DNA of 23,624 nucleotides from a virus. The position numbers and the translations under genes are program-made. The DNA lies in the IMG/VR virus record IMGVR_UViG_3300010430_000460, positions 1 to 23,624 of that record. One strand, 5' to 3'. The notes beneath the pieces are model-generated. The model saw nothing but the letters and a program-made list of their open reading frames with translations, did not search any database and was not told the origin of the DNA. This document shows positions 15,334-22,346 of this stretch, piece after piece. How positions within the stretch are numbered: position 1 is the first letter of the stretch; each line of letters begins with the position of its first letter.

Positions 15334-16554
15334 ATGGCAGATATATTACAACTTAGACGAGATACAGCAGCTAATTTTACAGCTGCAAATCCAATATTAG
15401 CACAAGGTGAGCCAGCACTTGAAATAGACACCAAAAAAGAAAAGATTGGTGATGGTGTTACTGCTTGGAATGATTTGGCTTATAAAAATCTTGGAGCAGC
15501 TTCAGCTGTAGACACTACAAACTTTGATGGTATTTTATCACCAGCTGATGACACTGTACAAAAAGCACTTGAAACTATAGACGATTATGTGCCAGCTGGC
15601 GGAGGCGACATGCTCGCAGCAACCTACGACCCAACAAGTGTAGAAGGTGATGCATTTGATATGGATAACATGGCTGAAGGTGCTGATACTAAAATTTTAA
15701 CAGCAGCCGAAAGAGCAGCAATTGCCTCACATACATCTGAAATAGCAGCTTTAGTTTCTAGTTATTCCAGACGAAAAGCAGTAATTGATATTATTGATAA
15801 CACAGCTGCTCCACCAACAGAAGTAAGTGGAGATAGATATATACTTGACAATACAGGTTCGTCACATGCTAATTGGGATGGAGCTTCAGCTTTTGATATT
15901 GTTGAATTTGATGGCACAAATTGGGTTGCTACAACACCATTAGAAGGTTATATAGCTTATGTAGATGCAGAAGATAAAGACGCATTATACATTGATGATG
16001 GCTCTCCAGAATGGCAATTAAGAGATATTTCAGCATTCGATTTAGCAGCAGCAATCAACAGTGCAACAAATAAACCTACTCCAGTTGATGCTGATAAAAT
16101 AGGAATTTGGGATAGTGTTAGCGGATTATTAAGAAGCGTTACTTGGTTAAATTTTAAAGCAACTCTCAAAACCTATTTTGATACGCTTTATGCAGACAAA
16201 ACCGACTCCATAAGCTTCTTTGCCTCAGACCTAACAACAGATTTAGCGACTGGCGAAACATCAGGTATATATGCACCTTATGATTTTACACTTTTAAGTT
16301 ATTGGATTGGAGCAGTAACACAAGTACCAACAGGATCAGGACTAGAAGTAGATTTATTAAAAAACGGTTCTAGTTGCACAAGTACAGCAGCCGAAATTGA
16401 CGCAACAGAAAGCACCAGTTTAACAGGAACATCACCAGTACTTACAACCACATCATTTGTAGAAGGTGATTATATAAATGCCGACATTTTAGCAGTTGGC
16501 TCAACAGACGTAGGACAAGGTTTACAAATAGTATTAAAAATTCAAAAAACATAA
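15334..16554 (+). CDS. Tail fibre protein with Mtd_N-like N-terminal domain
   Basis: 406 residues. Residues 1-50 (ADILQLRRDTAANFTAANP, then LAQGEPALEIDTKKEKIGDG, then W) match the short attachment domain found at the start of many tail fibres and major tropism determinant proteins. A helical stalk follows (TAAERAAIASHTSEIAALV), then a strand-rich region with DRYILDNTGSSHANWDGAS and a C-terminal globular strand domain ending IVLKIQKT. It probably attaches to the hub upstream through the N-terminal domain. The C-terminal part has Ser/Thr-rich strands (TSTAAEIDATESTSLTGTSP) consistent with a fibre tip. Confidence 0.78.
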   Translation: MADILQLRRDTAANFTAANPILAQGEPALEIDTKKEKIGDGVTAWNDLAYKNLGAASAVDTTNFDGILSPADDTVQKALETIDDYVPAGGGDMLAATYDPTSVEGDAFDMDNMAEGADTKILTAAERAAIASHTSEIAALVSSYSRRKAVIDIIDNTAAPPTEVSGDRYILDNTGSSHANWDGASAFDIVEFDGTNWVATTPLEGYIAYVDAEDKDALYIDDGSPEWQLRDISAFDLAAAINSATNKPTPVDADKIGIWDSVSGLLRSVTWLNFKATLKTYFDTLYADKTDSISFFASDLTTDLATGETSGIYAPYDFTLLSYWIGAVTQVPTGSGLEVDLLKNGSSCTSTAAEIDATESTSLTGTSPVLTTTSFVEGDYINADILAVGSTDVGQGLQIVLKIQKT

Positions 16555-16558
16555 AACA

Positions 16559-17035
16559 ATGGGAAATTTTAAAGCGTATGAAAGCTTATTAATGATTAGT
16601 GGTAAACTACAACCACCAAACATTTTAGATCACAATAACGTAGATAGAAAAGTAAAATTCTTTGATTTGGTTACTCAAATAGCACTTGAAAAAGCTATTG
16701 AAATTTACCAAAATCCAAAGGTAATTCCAGCCTTATCTGCAAATCCATCAGAAGCAGAACAAAAAGCCTTTGATGATGCAAGTAATTATTTGAATAAAAT
16801 ATACAGAACAGCCGATAAAATTATTGATAATGATGGCAACACCTTTAGAAAATTATTAAAACTGGTAGTTACACAATTTTCAGAATTATACAACTTTCAG
16901 GTGTTTGTAACAAAAACCCAAGAAGGTAATATTAATTATTGGGAAACCAGAACCACAGAATCCATGCTAAAAGCAATAGAGCTTTTATCAGGCATTAAAG
17001 CAGATGAAAAAACAGCTTACGATAATATAATTTAA
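16559..17035 (+). CDS. Helical protein of unknown function between two fibre genes
   Basis: 158 residues, mainly helical (FDLVTQIALEKAIEIYQNPK; EQKAFDDASNYLNKIYRTAD; NTFRKLLKLVVTQFSELY), without signal peptide, TM segment or recognised motif. It lies 4 bases after the fibre gene, and its stop (TAATG) overlaps the start of the lectin-like gene. Its place suggests a fibre assembly chaperone or a small fibre connector; this is inference from position only. Confidence 0.55.
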   Translation: MGNFKAYESLLMISGKLQPPNILDHNNVDRKVKFFDLVTQIALEKAIEIYQNPKVIPALSANPSEAEQKAFDDASNYLNKIYRTADKIIDNDGNTFRKLLKLVVTQFSELYNFQVFVTKTQEGNINYWETRTTESMLKAIELLSGIKADEKTAYDNII

Positions 17036-17730
17036 TGCACGTACTTAATCCATATCGTTTAGCTTCAACTGGACCATCAATTACACCAGATGAATTATCA
17101 AACCTTGCTATGTGGTATGATGGTACAGATAGCAGTTCTATGTCATTGGATGGGAGTAATCGTGTTTTATCTATAACAGATAAATCTGCCAATGCAGAAG
17201 TTGCTGTTAAAAATGTATCATTATCTGGTTCTGTTTTCGATGGCACAAAAATAACTTTTACACCTTCAGGTGGTGGTTTAGGTGCTAGTACAAATAATAA
17301 TATCACATCAGATATACATGGCTTTATAGTGTTTTCTAATTGGGATGCATCATCAGCTTTTTTTGTTAACAGAAGTGCATCGTCAAACAGGCTGTCTTTA
17401 GGAAGAAAAGACATTGGGTTAATAGGCTTTACTAAATACATAGGAAGTTGGAATACTGCTTTTGATGACGTAGCAACGGTTACTGATGAAATATGGATAT
17501 TAGAATTTAAAGTTATTAGTAATACTCCAACAGGTTATTTAAACGATAATGCTTTAGTATATAATAGTGCTACAGGAGTTCCAACAGCGACAGGGAACTA
17601 TTTTAATTTAGGTGGTCGAAGTCAATATGCAGCTGAAACTTGGGATTTTTACGAATGTTTTATATCTGATGCTGAATTAACAACAGAAGAAAGAGATGGT
17701 ATATTAAATTATTTAGCAAATAAATATTGA
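17035..17730 (+). CDS. Lectin-like (LamG/ConA-type) tail protein, receptor-binding candidate
   Basis: 231 residues, starting ATG 17035 in a TAATG overlap. The order of elements fits a concanavalin A-like/LamG jelly roll: LSNLAMWYDGTDSSSMSLDG, then ITDKSANAEVAVK, GTKITFTPSGGGLG, HGFIVFSNW, FVNRSASSNRLSLGRKDIGL, WILEFKVISNTPTGYLNDN and FYECFISDAELTTEERDGIL ending NYLANKY. The closing segment (an 'element of the fibre turning to a short helix') is typical of these domains in phage tail proteins. There is no signal peptide, so it is probably a virion component binding surface glycans. Its TGA overlaps the TTG start of the next gene. Confidence 0.7.
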   Translation: MHVLNPYRLASTGPSITPDELSNLAMWYDGTDSSSMSLDGSNRVLSITDKSANAEVAVKNVSLSGSVFDGTKITFTPSGGGLGASTNNNITSDIHGFIVFSNWDASSAFFVNRSASSNRLSLGRKDIGLIGFTKYIGSWNTAFDDVATVTDEIWILEFKVISNTPTGYLNDNALVYNSATGVPTATGNYFNLGGRSQYAAETWDFYECFISDAELTTEERDGILNYLANKY

Positions 17731-18275
17731 AACTCCTAACCTACATATCACTATTTCTAAGTCTAAGCCTAAACGCTCAGGAGTTCTACACCTTTGACAT
17801 CACAGCAGATGCCAACTATGTGTTTTCAGAACTAGAACAAGGCTATAGCATAGGCAATGATAGCATTGAACCTTACGCAGAGTTTAACCACATTGGCAAT
17901 TTAGACTTTAAGCATAAAACCTTAGAAATAATGAATGCCAAAGTCACAATATATGGTGATACCTTAAATGTTGGCACAATTATAAAGCGTTTTGCAACAT
18001 CAAAACTAGTAGTAATACCAAACACTTTAGAAATTGAACAGCCAGTAGTTGAGGCAGTACGCATTTACCCAAATCCAGTAGTAAATTATTTTTTTGTAGC
18101 AGGAAACAATTTAAAAAGCATCACAGTATTAGATGCGTATGGTAGAGTTTTAATACAGCAAAACAATGTAAGCGAGCTAAACAAAATACCAATAGAAGCA
18201 AGTGCTGGAATGTACTTTGTAAACATAATAGATAATAACGGTTTAAGCCAATTAAAAAAATTGATTGTGAAGTGA
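17727..18275 (+). CDS. Secreted protein with T9SS type A sorting domain
   Basis: 182 residues, starting at TTG 17727, which overlaps the previous stop (TTGA). The TTG start is supported because the signal peptide begins exactly there (MKLLTYISLFLSLSLNAQ, cleavage after A17). Residues about 18-108 are a short passenger rich in polar strands (DFKHKTLEIMNAKVTIYGDT). Residues 112-182 are a textbook type A C-terminal sorting domain: RIYPNPVVNYFFV, ITVLDAYGRVL, SAGMYFVNIID and KKLIVK at the very end. Such domains direct export across the outer membrane by the host type IX system and, commonly, surface attachment. The passenger has no recognised family. A surface protein that changes host adhesion or blocks superinfection is a reasonable guess. 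It is co-transcribed with tail and lysis genes. Confidence 0.85.
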   Translation: MKLLTYISLFLSLSLNAQEFYTFDITADANYVFSELEQGYSIGNDSIEPYAEFNHIGNLDFKHKTLEIMNAKVTIYGDTLNVGTIIKRFATSKLVVIPNTLEIEQPVVEAVRIYPNPVVNYFFVAGNNLKSITVLDAYGRVLIQQNNVSELNKIPIEASAGMYFVNIIDNNGLSQLKKLIVK

Positions 18276-18826
18276 TACCTATTGAAACGCAAATAAGAAA
18301 TTTTCTAGTAACTGATATAAACAAAGCTATTAAACTTTTATATCAACACTATTACTATGCTTTGTTTGCGGTTGCTAATCAAATATTAAATGATGAAGAA
18401 AAATCTAAAGATGTCGTTCAAGAAACTTTTATAGTTGTTTGGCTTAATGCTAATAATTATGATTTTAAAAAATCTAAACTATATACATGGTTAAGAACCA
18501 TAGCAAAAAATAAAGCAATAGATAATTTAAGGTATCAAAAAACCTACAACTACCAAAGGCTTAATGATAATATATATTTAAAACCAAGTGATTCAGTTTT
18601 TAATACAGATGTTATTGGTTTAGCAGATAACGTTGCTAAGCTAACACCAAAATATGGTACAGTAATAGAAGATGCTTTTTTAAAGGAATACACAAGGTTA
18701 GAAATAGCAAAGCGTAAAAACATTCCTGTATCAACTGTAAAATCAAGAGTTAAAATAGGATTAAGAGAATTAAGAGAAATTTATATAGATAAACCTTTTT
18801 TTGTTCCAAATCAAAAGAAGCCATGA
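18272..18826 (+). CDS. ECF-type RNA polymerase sigma factor
   Basis: 184 residues starting at GTG 18272, overlapping the previous stop (GTGA). Region 2 spans about 15-90 and contains DVVQETFIVVWLNA (48-60) and LYTWLRTIAKNKAIDNLRYQ (70-89), the core- and -10-binding elements. Region 4 spans about 118-170 with the helix-turn-helix TRLEIAKRKNIPVSTVKSRV followed by KIGLRELREI. Regions 1.2 and 3 are absent, as in sigma-70 group 4. The link between regions 2 and 4 is short. No anti-sigma gene is visible beside it; its neighbours are two secreted proteins. It could redirect host RNA polymerase to phage or host promoters, including its own operon. Its targets cannot be read from this window. Confidence 0.88.
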   Translation: MIPIETQIRNFLVTDINKAIKLLYQHYYYALFAVANQILNDEEKSKDVVQETFIVVWLNANNYDFKKSKLYTWLRTIAKNKAIDNLRYQKTYNYQRLNDNIYLKPSDSVFNTDVIGLADNVAKLTPKYGTVIEDAFLKEYTRLEIAKRKNIPVSTVKSRVKIGLRELREIYIDKPFFVPNQKKP

Positions 18827-18830
18827 TGTT

Positions 18831-20354
18831 ATGAAAAAACTAGTATTAATATTATTAACGTTTTGCGCATTATCACACGCTCAATTACAAGAGGGTTACA
18901 CTTTTGAGGTTGGCACAAACTTAATACCATACTTAGGTCAAACCGAATACCTAACAAGTACAGCCTTTTCAGATGATGGTATTTATCAGTTTGTTTCAGT
19001 ACGCACAGGTAAAGTAATGCTTTTAAAATGGAACGGTTTTGAGTACGAATACAAAGGCGTTATTATAGAAGTTGAAACACGAACCGTTGCAGAATATGGA
19101 TTAATACGTGTTAATTACAATAATGGTTATTTAGATGTTTTTTATACAGAATTACCACAACGTTATTTTCCAAACATAACCACAGATAATTATTTAACCT
19201 GCAATGTAGTAGCAAGGTACAAGTTTGAAAATGAAACTGCAACCTATCAAAATCATGTAATAGGTGACACTATAGAAGATGGTTTTTTAGCACTTGGCGA
19301 AAATCACAATGGTGGTGATATTGCTTATGATGAAGATGGTTATTTATTCTCAGCAACAGGTGATGGTGGTAATTGGACGTACAAAAACATTGCTAAAGCC
19401 TTTGGTTATATTTCTGATGAAGTTTACAACAATGGAGTGAATTATATATCTATGACCTTAAGCACATCAAATGGTAAAGTGTTTAGAGTAAATCCAAACA
19501 CAGGTGAAGGTCATCCAGACAATCCTTTTTACGATGCTAACAATCCTAAATCCGTTGAAAGTAGGGTTTACGCAATGGGTTTTAGAAATCCTTGGCGATT
19601 ACATTATAACGATGGTGTGTTATACGTTGCAGATGTAGGAGCGCAAAATAGAGAAACAGTACACGCTATTACTGAAGGTGGCACAAATGTAGGTTGGTCT
19701 ATGTATGAAGGCTTTGATAGAACAAATCAATCAGGCAATGCAATTAATCCAGATTTAGGTATTGCATTTAATGAACTACTACAAGAACCTACTTCTTTTG
19801 ATTATGGTGGTTTATGGACTAAGCACGTTAATAGTTTTGATTATGGACGTAGCACCAACACAACACGCTTACCATACTTTGAAGATAACGAACTAAAACT
19901 AAGAAATGCTAATGCGAATTTTGAAGGAGCAAGCGTAGTTGGTGGCGTTGTAAAAGATGGTAAGTATTGGTTTATGGATTCTTATCGTGATTGGATTGGT
20001 GTTGCAGATTTAAGCGATACAGCACCACATTTTACAGAAGTAAACACCATTGGTAACTTAGGGCAAAATGGCTTTGTACATATAGCTGAAAATCCTTTAG
20101 ATGGTTCTTTATGGTTTACAGAATTATTTAAACGAGTTTGGAAGTTGAGTTATGATGAAACGTTAAGCACACCAGACCATGAGTTTAATTACAAATTAGC
20201 AACCGTTTATTATACAGATATAACACGCAGAAAAATAACCTACATAAACCAAGCTGCTGATGGTTTATACTTTGCTTTTTATGATTATGAAGGTAAAACG
20301 GTTGTAAATAAAGAAATATTAAAAGATGGTGTAATTATTAATAAACCATTTTGA
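18831..20354 (+). CDS. Secreted glucose/sorbosone dehydrogenase-like beta-propeller
   Basis: 507 residues from ATG 18831, 4 bases after the sigma stop. An in-frame ATG at 18801 would put ten residues ahead of the signal peptide and is rejected. Signal peptide 1-18 (MKKLVLILLTFCALSHAQ). The body matches the PQQ-dependent soluble glucose dehydrogenase/GSDH family: AEYGLIRVNY, a conserved His in ENHNGGDIAYDEDG (H159), SATGDGG (175-180), GKVFRVNPNTGE, a R-N pair in GFRNPWRL (R252, N253), YVADVGAQNRETVHAI and GGTNVGWSMYEG. It may oxidise a sugar or act as a non-enzymatic propeller; a few canonical positions differ from the family, so activity is not certain. The last 30 residues (DGLYFAFYDYEGKTVVNKEI) faintly resemble the end of a T9SS sorting domain but lack the YPNP opening. 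Confidence 0.82.
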   Translation: MKKLVLILLTFCALSHAQLQEGYTFEVGTNLIPYLGQTEYLTSTAFSDDGIYQFVSVRTGKVMLLKWNGFEYEYKGVIIEVETRTVAEYGLIRVNYNNGYLDVFYTELPQRYFPNITTDNYLTCNVVARYKFENETATYQNHVIGDTIEDGFLALGENHNGGDIAYDEDGYLFSATGDGGNWTYKNIAKAFGYISDEVYNNGVNYISMTLSTSNGKVFRVNPNTGEGHPDNPFYDANNPKSVESRVYAMGFRNPWRLHYNDGVLYVADVGAQNRETVHAITEGGTNVGWSMYEGFDRTNQSGNAINPDLGIAFNELLQEPTSFDYGGLWTKHVNSFDYGRSTNTTRLPYFEDNELKLRNANANFEGASVVGGVVKDGKYWFMDSYRDWIGVADLSDTAPHFTEVNTIGNLGQNGFVHIAENPLDGSLWFTELFKRVWKLSYDETLSTPDHEFNYKLATVYYTDITRRKITYINQAADGLYFAFYDYEGKTVVNKEILKDGVIINKPF

Positions 20355-20398
20355 ACTTAACCTAATTCAATAGTTTTTCGAGGGATTAAAAAGCTATT
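20351..20398 (+). promoter_or_regulatory. Possible promoter and hairpin ahead of the lysis genes
   Basis: TTG (20351-20353) and TAGTTTTT (20371-20378) are separated by 17 bases, a near match to the Bacteroidota -33 TTG / -7 TAnnTTTG pattern (last G replaced by T). A hairpin AATAGTTTTT (20369-20378) / AAAAAGCTATT (20388-20398), with one bulged G, overlaps it. This is the largest gap (56 bases) in the 17-21.9 kb run, so a local start for lysis genes is plausible but weak. Confidence 0.3.
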
Positions 20399-20410
20399 AA
20401 AACTTATAAA

Positions 20411-20767
20411 ATGAAAGATTGGATTATGTATGCCATTCATGCCATAGGAGCAACACTTACCATTTTTAGTGGTTGGGAACTTATTAATAGGGATTTATCG
20501 CCTGAAAAACGTAAGCCTTTAACCTTTAGAGTGCTGTTTGCTAATTTAATACTGGCATTTATTGGCACAGTAGTATTTAGTCCTTATGTGATACGAAGGT
20601 ATGAAATAGTTGATATTAGCGAAATTCTAATAGTAGGATTTGCTTTAGCAATAGTGTTTCCTTTTGTAGTTCACTTAGTATTATTGTGCCTTCAATTATT
20701 GGTCAGCCAACTACCAGAAGTAATTGTATATGGAGTGAAAAAGTTTTTTAAAAAATGGTTTAAATGA
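20411..20767 (+). CDS. Three-TM membrane protein, holin candidate
   Basis: 118 residues. Hydrophobic segments at about 4-24 (WIMYAIHAIGATLTIFSGW), 41-61 (VLFANLILAFIGTVVF) and 69-98 (ILIVGFALAIVFPFVVHLVL), then a strongly basic end (KKFFKKWFK). Size, three TM helices, charged C-terminus and position ahead of the amidase gene fit a class I holin, which makes the timed lesion in the inner membrane. No holin family signature is recognised; other small inner-membrane proteins could look the same. The next gene starts two bases later. Confidence 0.6.
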   Translation: MKDWIMYAIHAIGATLTIFSGWELINRDLSPEKRKPLTFRVLFANLILAFIGTVVFSPYVIRRYEIVDISEILIVGFALAIVFPFVVHLVLLCLQLLVSQLPEVIVYGVKKFFKKWFK

Positions 20768-20768
20768 T

Positions 20769-21386
20769 ATGATAACAAACATTATAAAATATGGAAATCT
20801 GGTCATTGTCTTTGTTTGGTCGTTCTGGATTATGGCATCATACTTCTTCCACGATAGTCTTGTAGCTTCATTAGGTGATCCATCAGCAGTAACCACAAAA
20901 TTTGTAACAGCTTTTTTGATAAATATTTTAGTCTTAATGTACTTTTTTAGAAAAAGAACATTACCCTTTTTGTATTTATTAATATACACAATAGTTGGTG
21001 TAGTAGCAGCATTTTTACTTTATAATGAATCGTTAAACACATTTCCAAGATTTGAGGATGAAAATATTGCAATAAAAAGTGTTGCAAGTGATGTGCCAAG
21101 TTGGGTGACTCTTATTCTAATTCTGCTTTTTATAATAGAAAGTAAATTAAAAAACAGCAAAATTTTACTGTTTATTCTGCTTTGCCTTACCACAATAGCA
21201 ATAGGTCATTTAAGCAACACACCAAAACTTTACGGTTATTTTCAAGGTATAATGACAGGAGTTGCAGCACCAACAGCAATAATGTTATTTCATTTAGTGA
21301 TATACAAAATAGTTGACAATACACCAAACTTATCAAAAATAGGTAATTGGATATATGAATTAAGAACCAAAACACTTAAAGTATAA
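20769..21386 (+). CDS. Six-TM membrane protein of unknown function in the lysis region
   Basis: 205 residues with about six hydrophobic helices: near 9-27 (NLVIVFVWSFWIMASYFF), 44-60, 64-84 (LPFLYLLIYTIVGVVAAFLL), 112-124, 131-148 (ILLFILLCLTTIAIGHL) and 157-181 (GVAAPTAIMLFHLVIYKIV). It has no catalytic motif or recognised family. It is too large for a usual holin. Its place between the holin candidate and the amidase (two-base gaps on both sides) suggests a lysis regulator, an antiholin-like protein or a membrane-sited exclusion protein. Confidence 0.55.
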   Translation: MITNIIKYGNLVIVFVWSFWIMASYFFHDSLVASLGDPSAVTTKFVTAFLINILVLMYFFRKRTLPFLYLLIYTIVGVVAAFLLYNESLNTFPRFEDENIAIKSVASDVPSWVTLILILLFIIESKLKNSKILLFILLCLTTIAIGHLSNTPKLYGYFQGIMTGVAAPTAIMLFHLVIYKIVDNTPNLSKIGNWIYELRTKTLKV

Positions 21387-21388
21387 CT

Positions 21389-21949
21389 ATGAAAAAACGA
21401 GCCACACAATTAGTAATAGCAGCCTTATTCACGTTAGGCTCTGGAGTTGGTATTTACAACTTCACAGGAACAGACGTTACGCTTCCTAATGGCGAAGTCA
21501 TTAAAACAGGAAAGCTCACAGAGAGCTTAACAAAACATTACCAGGAGCGAAATATTGAAGATAGTTTGTACATCACTATCCATCATACAGCTGGCTCAAA
21601 AAACCAGTCACTTGAAAGCATTGCAAAGTTTCATGTAGAAATGAATGGTTGGCCAGCAATAGCCTATCACATTGCAATAAATGATGATGGCGATATTAAT
21701 TTTCTTAATGATATTGAAGAGCGCACTTACCATGACAGCGGCGAAAACACAGTAAGTATTGGCGTGGTTCTAGTTGGTAATTACGAAGAGGATTTGCCAA
21801 GCGAAGACATGATTAAAAGTGTAAAGCTGGTTACAGATGCGCTTTGTCAGTCATTAAAAATAAAAGGCATCAGAGCGCATCGTGACACGTCACCAACATT
21901 GTGCTGTGGCATTAATGCTTATGTAAAACTAAAAGACGTGTTTTTTTAA
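21389..21949 (+). CDS. N-acetylmuramoyl-L-alanine amidase (Amidase_2), likely SAR-type endolysin
   Basis: 186 residues. The enzyme cuts the bond between muramic acid and the peptide stem and so lyses the cell. It fits the T7-lysozyme/PGRP fold: zinc ligands probably H65 (ITIHHTAG), H164 (IRAHRDTSP) and C172 (TLCCG); PAIAYHIAINDDGDI and NTVSIGVVLVGNYE are the expected core strands. The N-terminus (KKR, then ATQLVIAALFTLGSGVGIYNF, about 5-25) is a weakly hydrophobic, Ala/Gly/Thr-rich segment without a good cleavage site, as in signal-anchor-release endolysins, which reach the periplasm by Sec and are activated when the anchor leaves the membrane. A normal signal peptide is the alternative. No cell-wall-binding domain is present. 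Confidence 0.88.
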   Translation: MKKRATQLVIAALFTLGSGVGIYNFTGTDVTLPNGEVIKTGKLTESLTKHYQERNIEDSLYITIHHTAGSKNQSLESIAKFHVEMNGWPAIAYHIAINDDGDINFLNDIEERTYHDSGENTVSIGVVLVGNYEEDLPSEDMIKSVKLVTDALCQSLKIKGIRAHRDTSPTLCCGINAYVKLKDVFF

Positions 21950-21968
21950 TAACAAATTAAATAAAACT

Positions 21969-22076
21969 ATGAATGACTTATGCAAATGTAAAGTACCACA
22001 GCCAAAAACACATTTAACAGAGCTTGATGAGCCTTATGATGTTTGCCAAGCTTGTGGTAAAGACGTTGACAACTAA
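21969..22076 (+). CDS. 35-residue Zn-ribbon-like microprotein
   Basis: ATG 21969 follows the amidase stop by 19 bases. The product has C5 and C7 (LCKCKV) and C26 and C29 (VCQACGKD), two cysteine pairs about 18 residues apart, which fits a minimal zinc knuckle or ribbon; H15 is also available. The rest is acidic and polar. No family is recognised. A metal-binding regulator or a protein-binding adaptor are possibilities. Cysteine placement in so short a frame makes chance unlikely. Confidence 0.6.
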   Translation: MNDLCKCKVPQPKTHLTELDEPYDVCQACGKDVDN

Positions 22077-22089
22077 TTAAATTAGTGTA

Positions 22090-22170
22090 ATGCAACTCAA
22101 CAGCTCAGAAATAGAACAATTATTAACTCAGCATCAGGTAGATCTTGAGGCTATAAAACAACAATTATGA
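22090..22170 (+). CDS. 26-residue ORF coupled to the next gene (tentative)
   Basis: Reads MQLNSSEIEQLLTQHQ and ends in AIKQQL. It is amphipathic and helical. Its TGA overlaps the next ATG (ATGA), and it begins 13 bases after the microprotein stop. It could be a real micro-gene or a leader that couples translation to the small membrane protein. Support is spacing only. Confidence 0.35.
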   Translation: MQLNSSEIEQLLTQHQVDLEAIKQQL

Positions 22171-22346
22171 TATCAGATTTTATTAAACAGTATGGTATTG
22201 CAGCTTTTATAATTTTATTGGCTTGCATGTTAGGGATATTCAACCTTGGAATACTAGGTTATAAGTTCACAGCTGTAATACTCTTTAGCACAATAGCTGT
22301 GGTGTATTTAATGTTTCACACACCAACACTTTGGAAAGTGATTTAG
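22167..22346 (+). CDS. Two-TM small membrane protein, holin-like, with frame continuing past an amber stop
   Basis: 59 residues to TAG 22344-22346, with two hydrophobic helices: about 9-31 (YGIAAFIILLACMLGIFNLG) and 34-50 (FTAVILFSTIAVVYLMF), and a short cytoplasmic start MISDFIKQ. Size and topology fit a class II holin or pinholin. The same frame continues after the amber codon for 22 codons (AFFSKPLSRVWNFIKSLWES, then KP) to TGA 22413-22415, giving the basic amphipathic C-terminal tail usual for holins. Either the gene carries a recent nonsense mutation, or the amber is read through to make a longer form. The ATG overlaps the preceding ORF stop (ATGA). Confidence 0.62.
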   Translation: MISDFIKQYGIAAFIILLACMLGIFNLGILGYKFTAVILFSTIAVVYLMFHTPTLWKVI

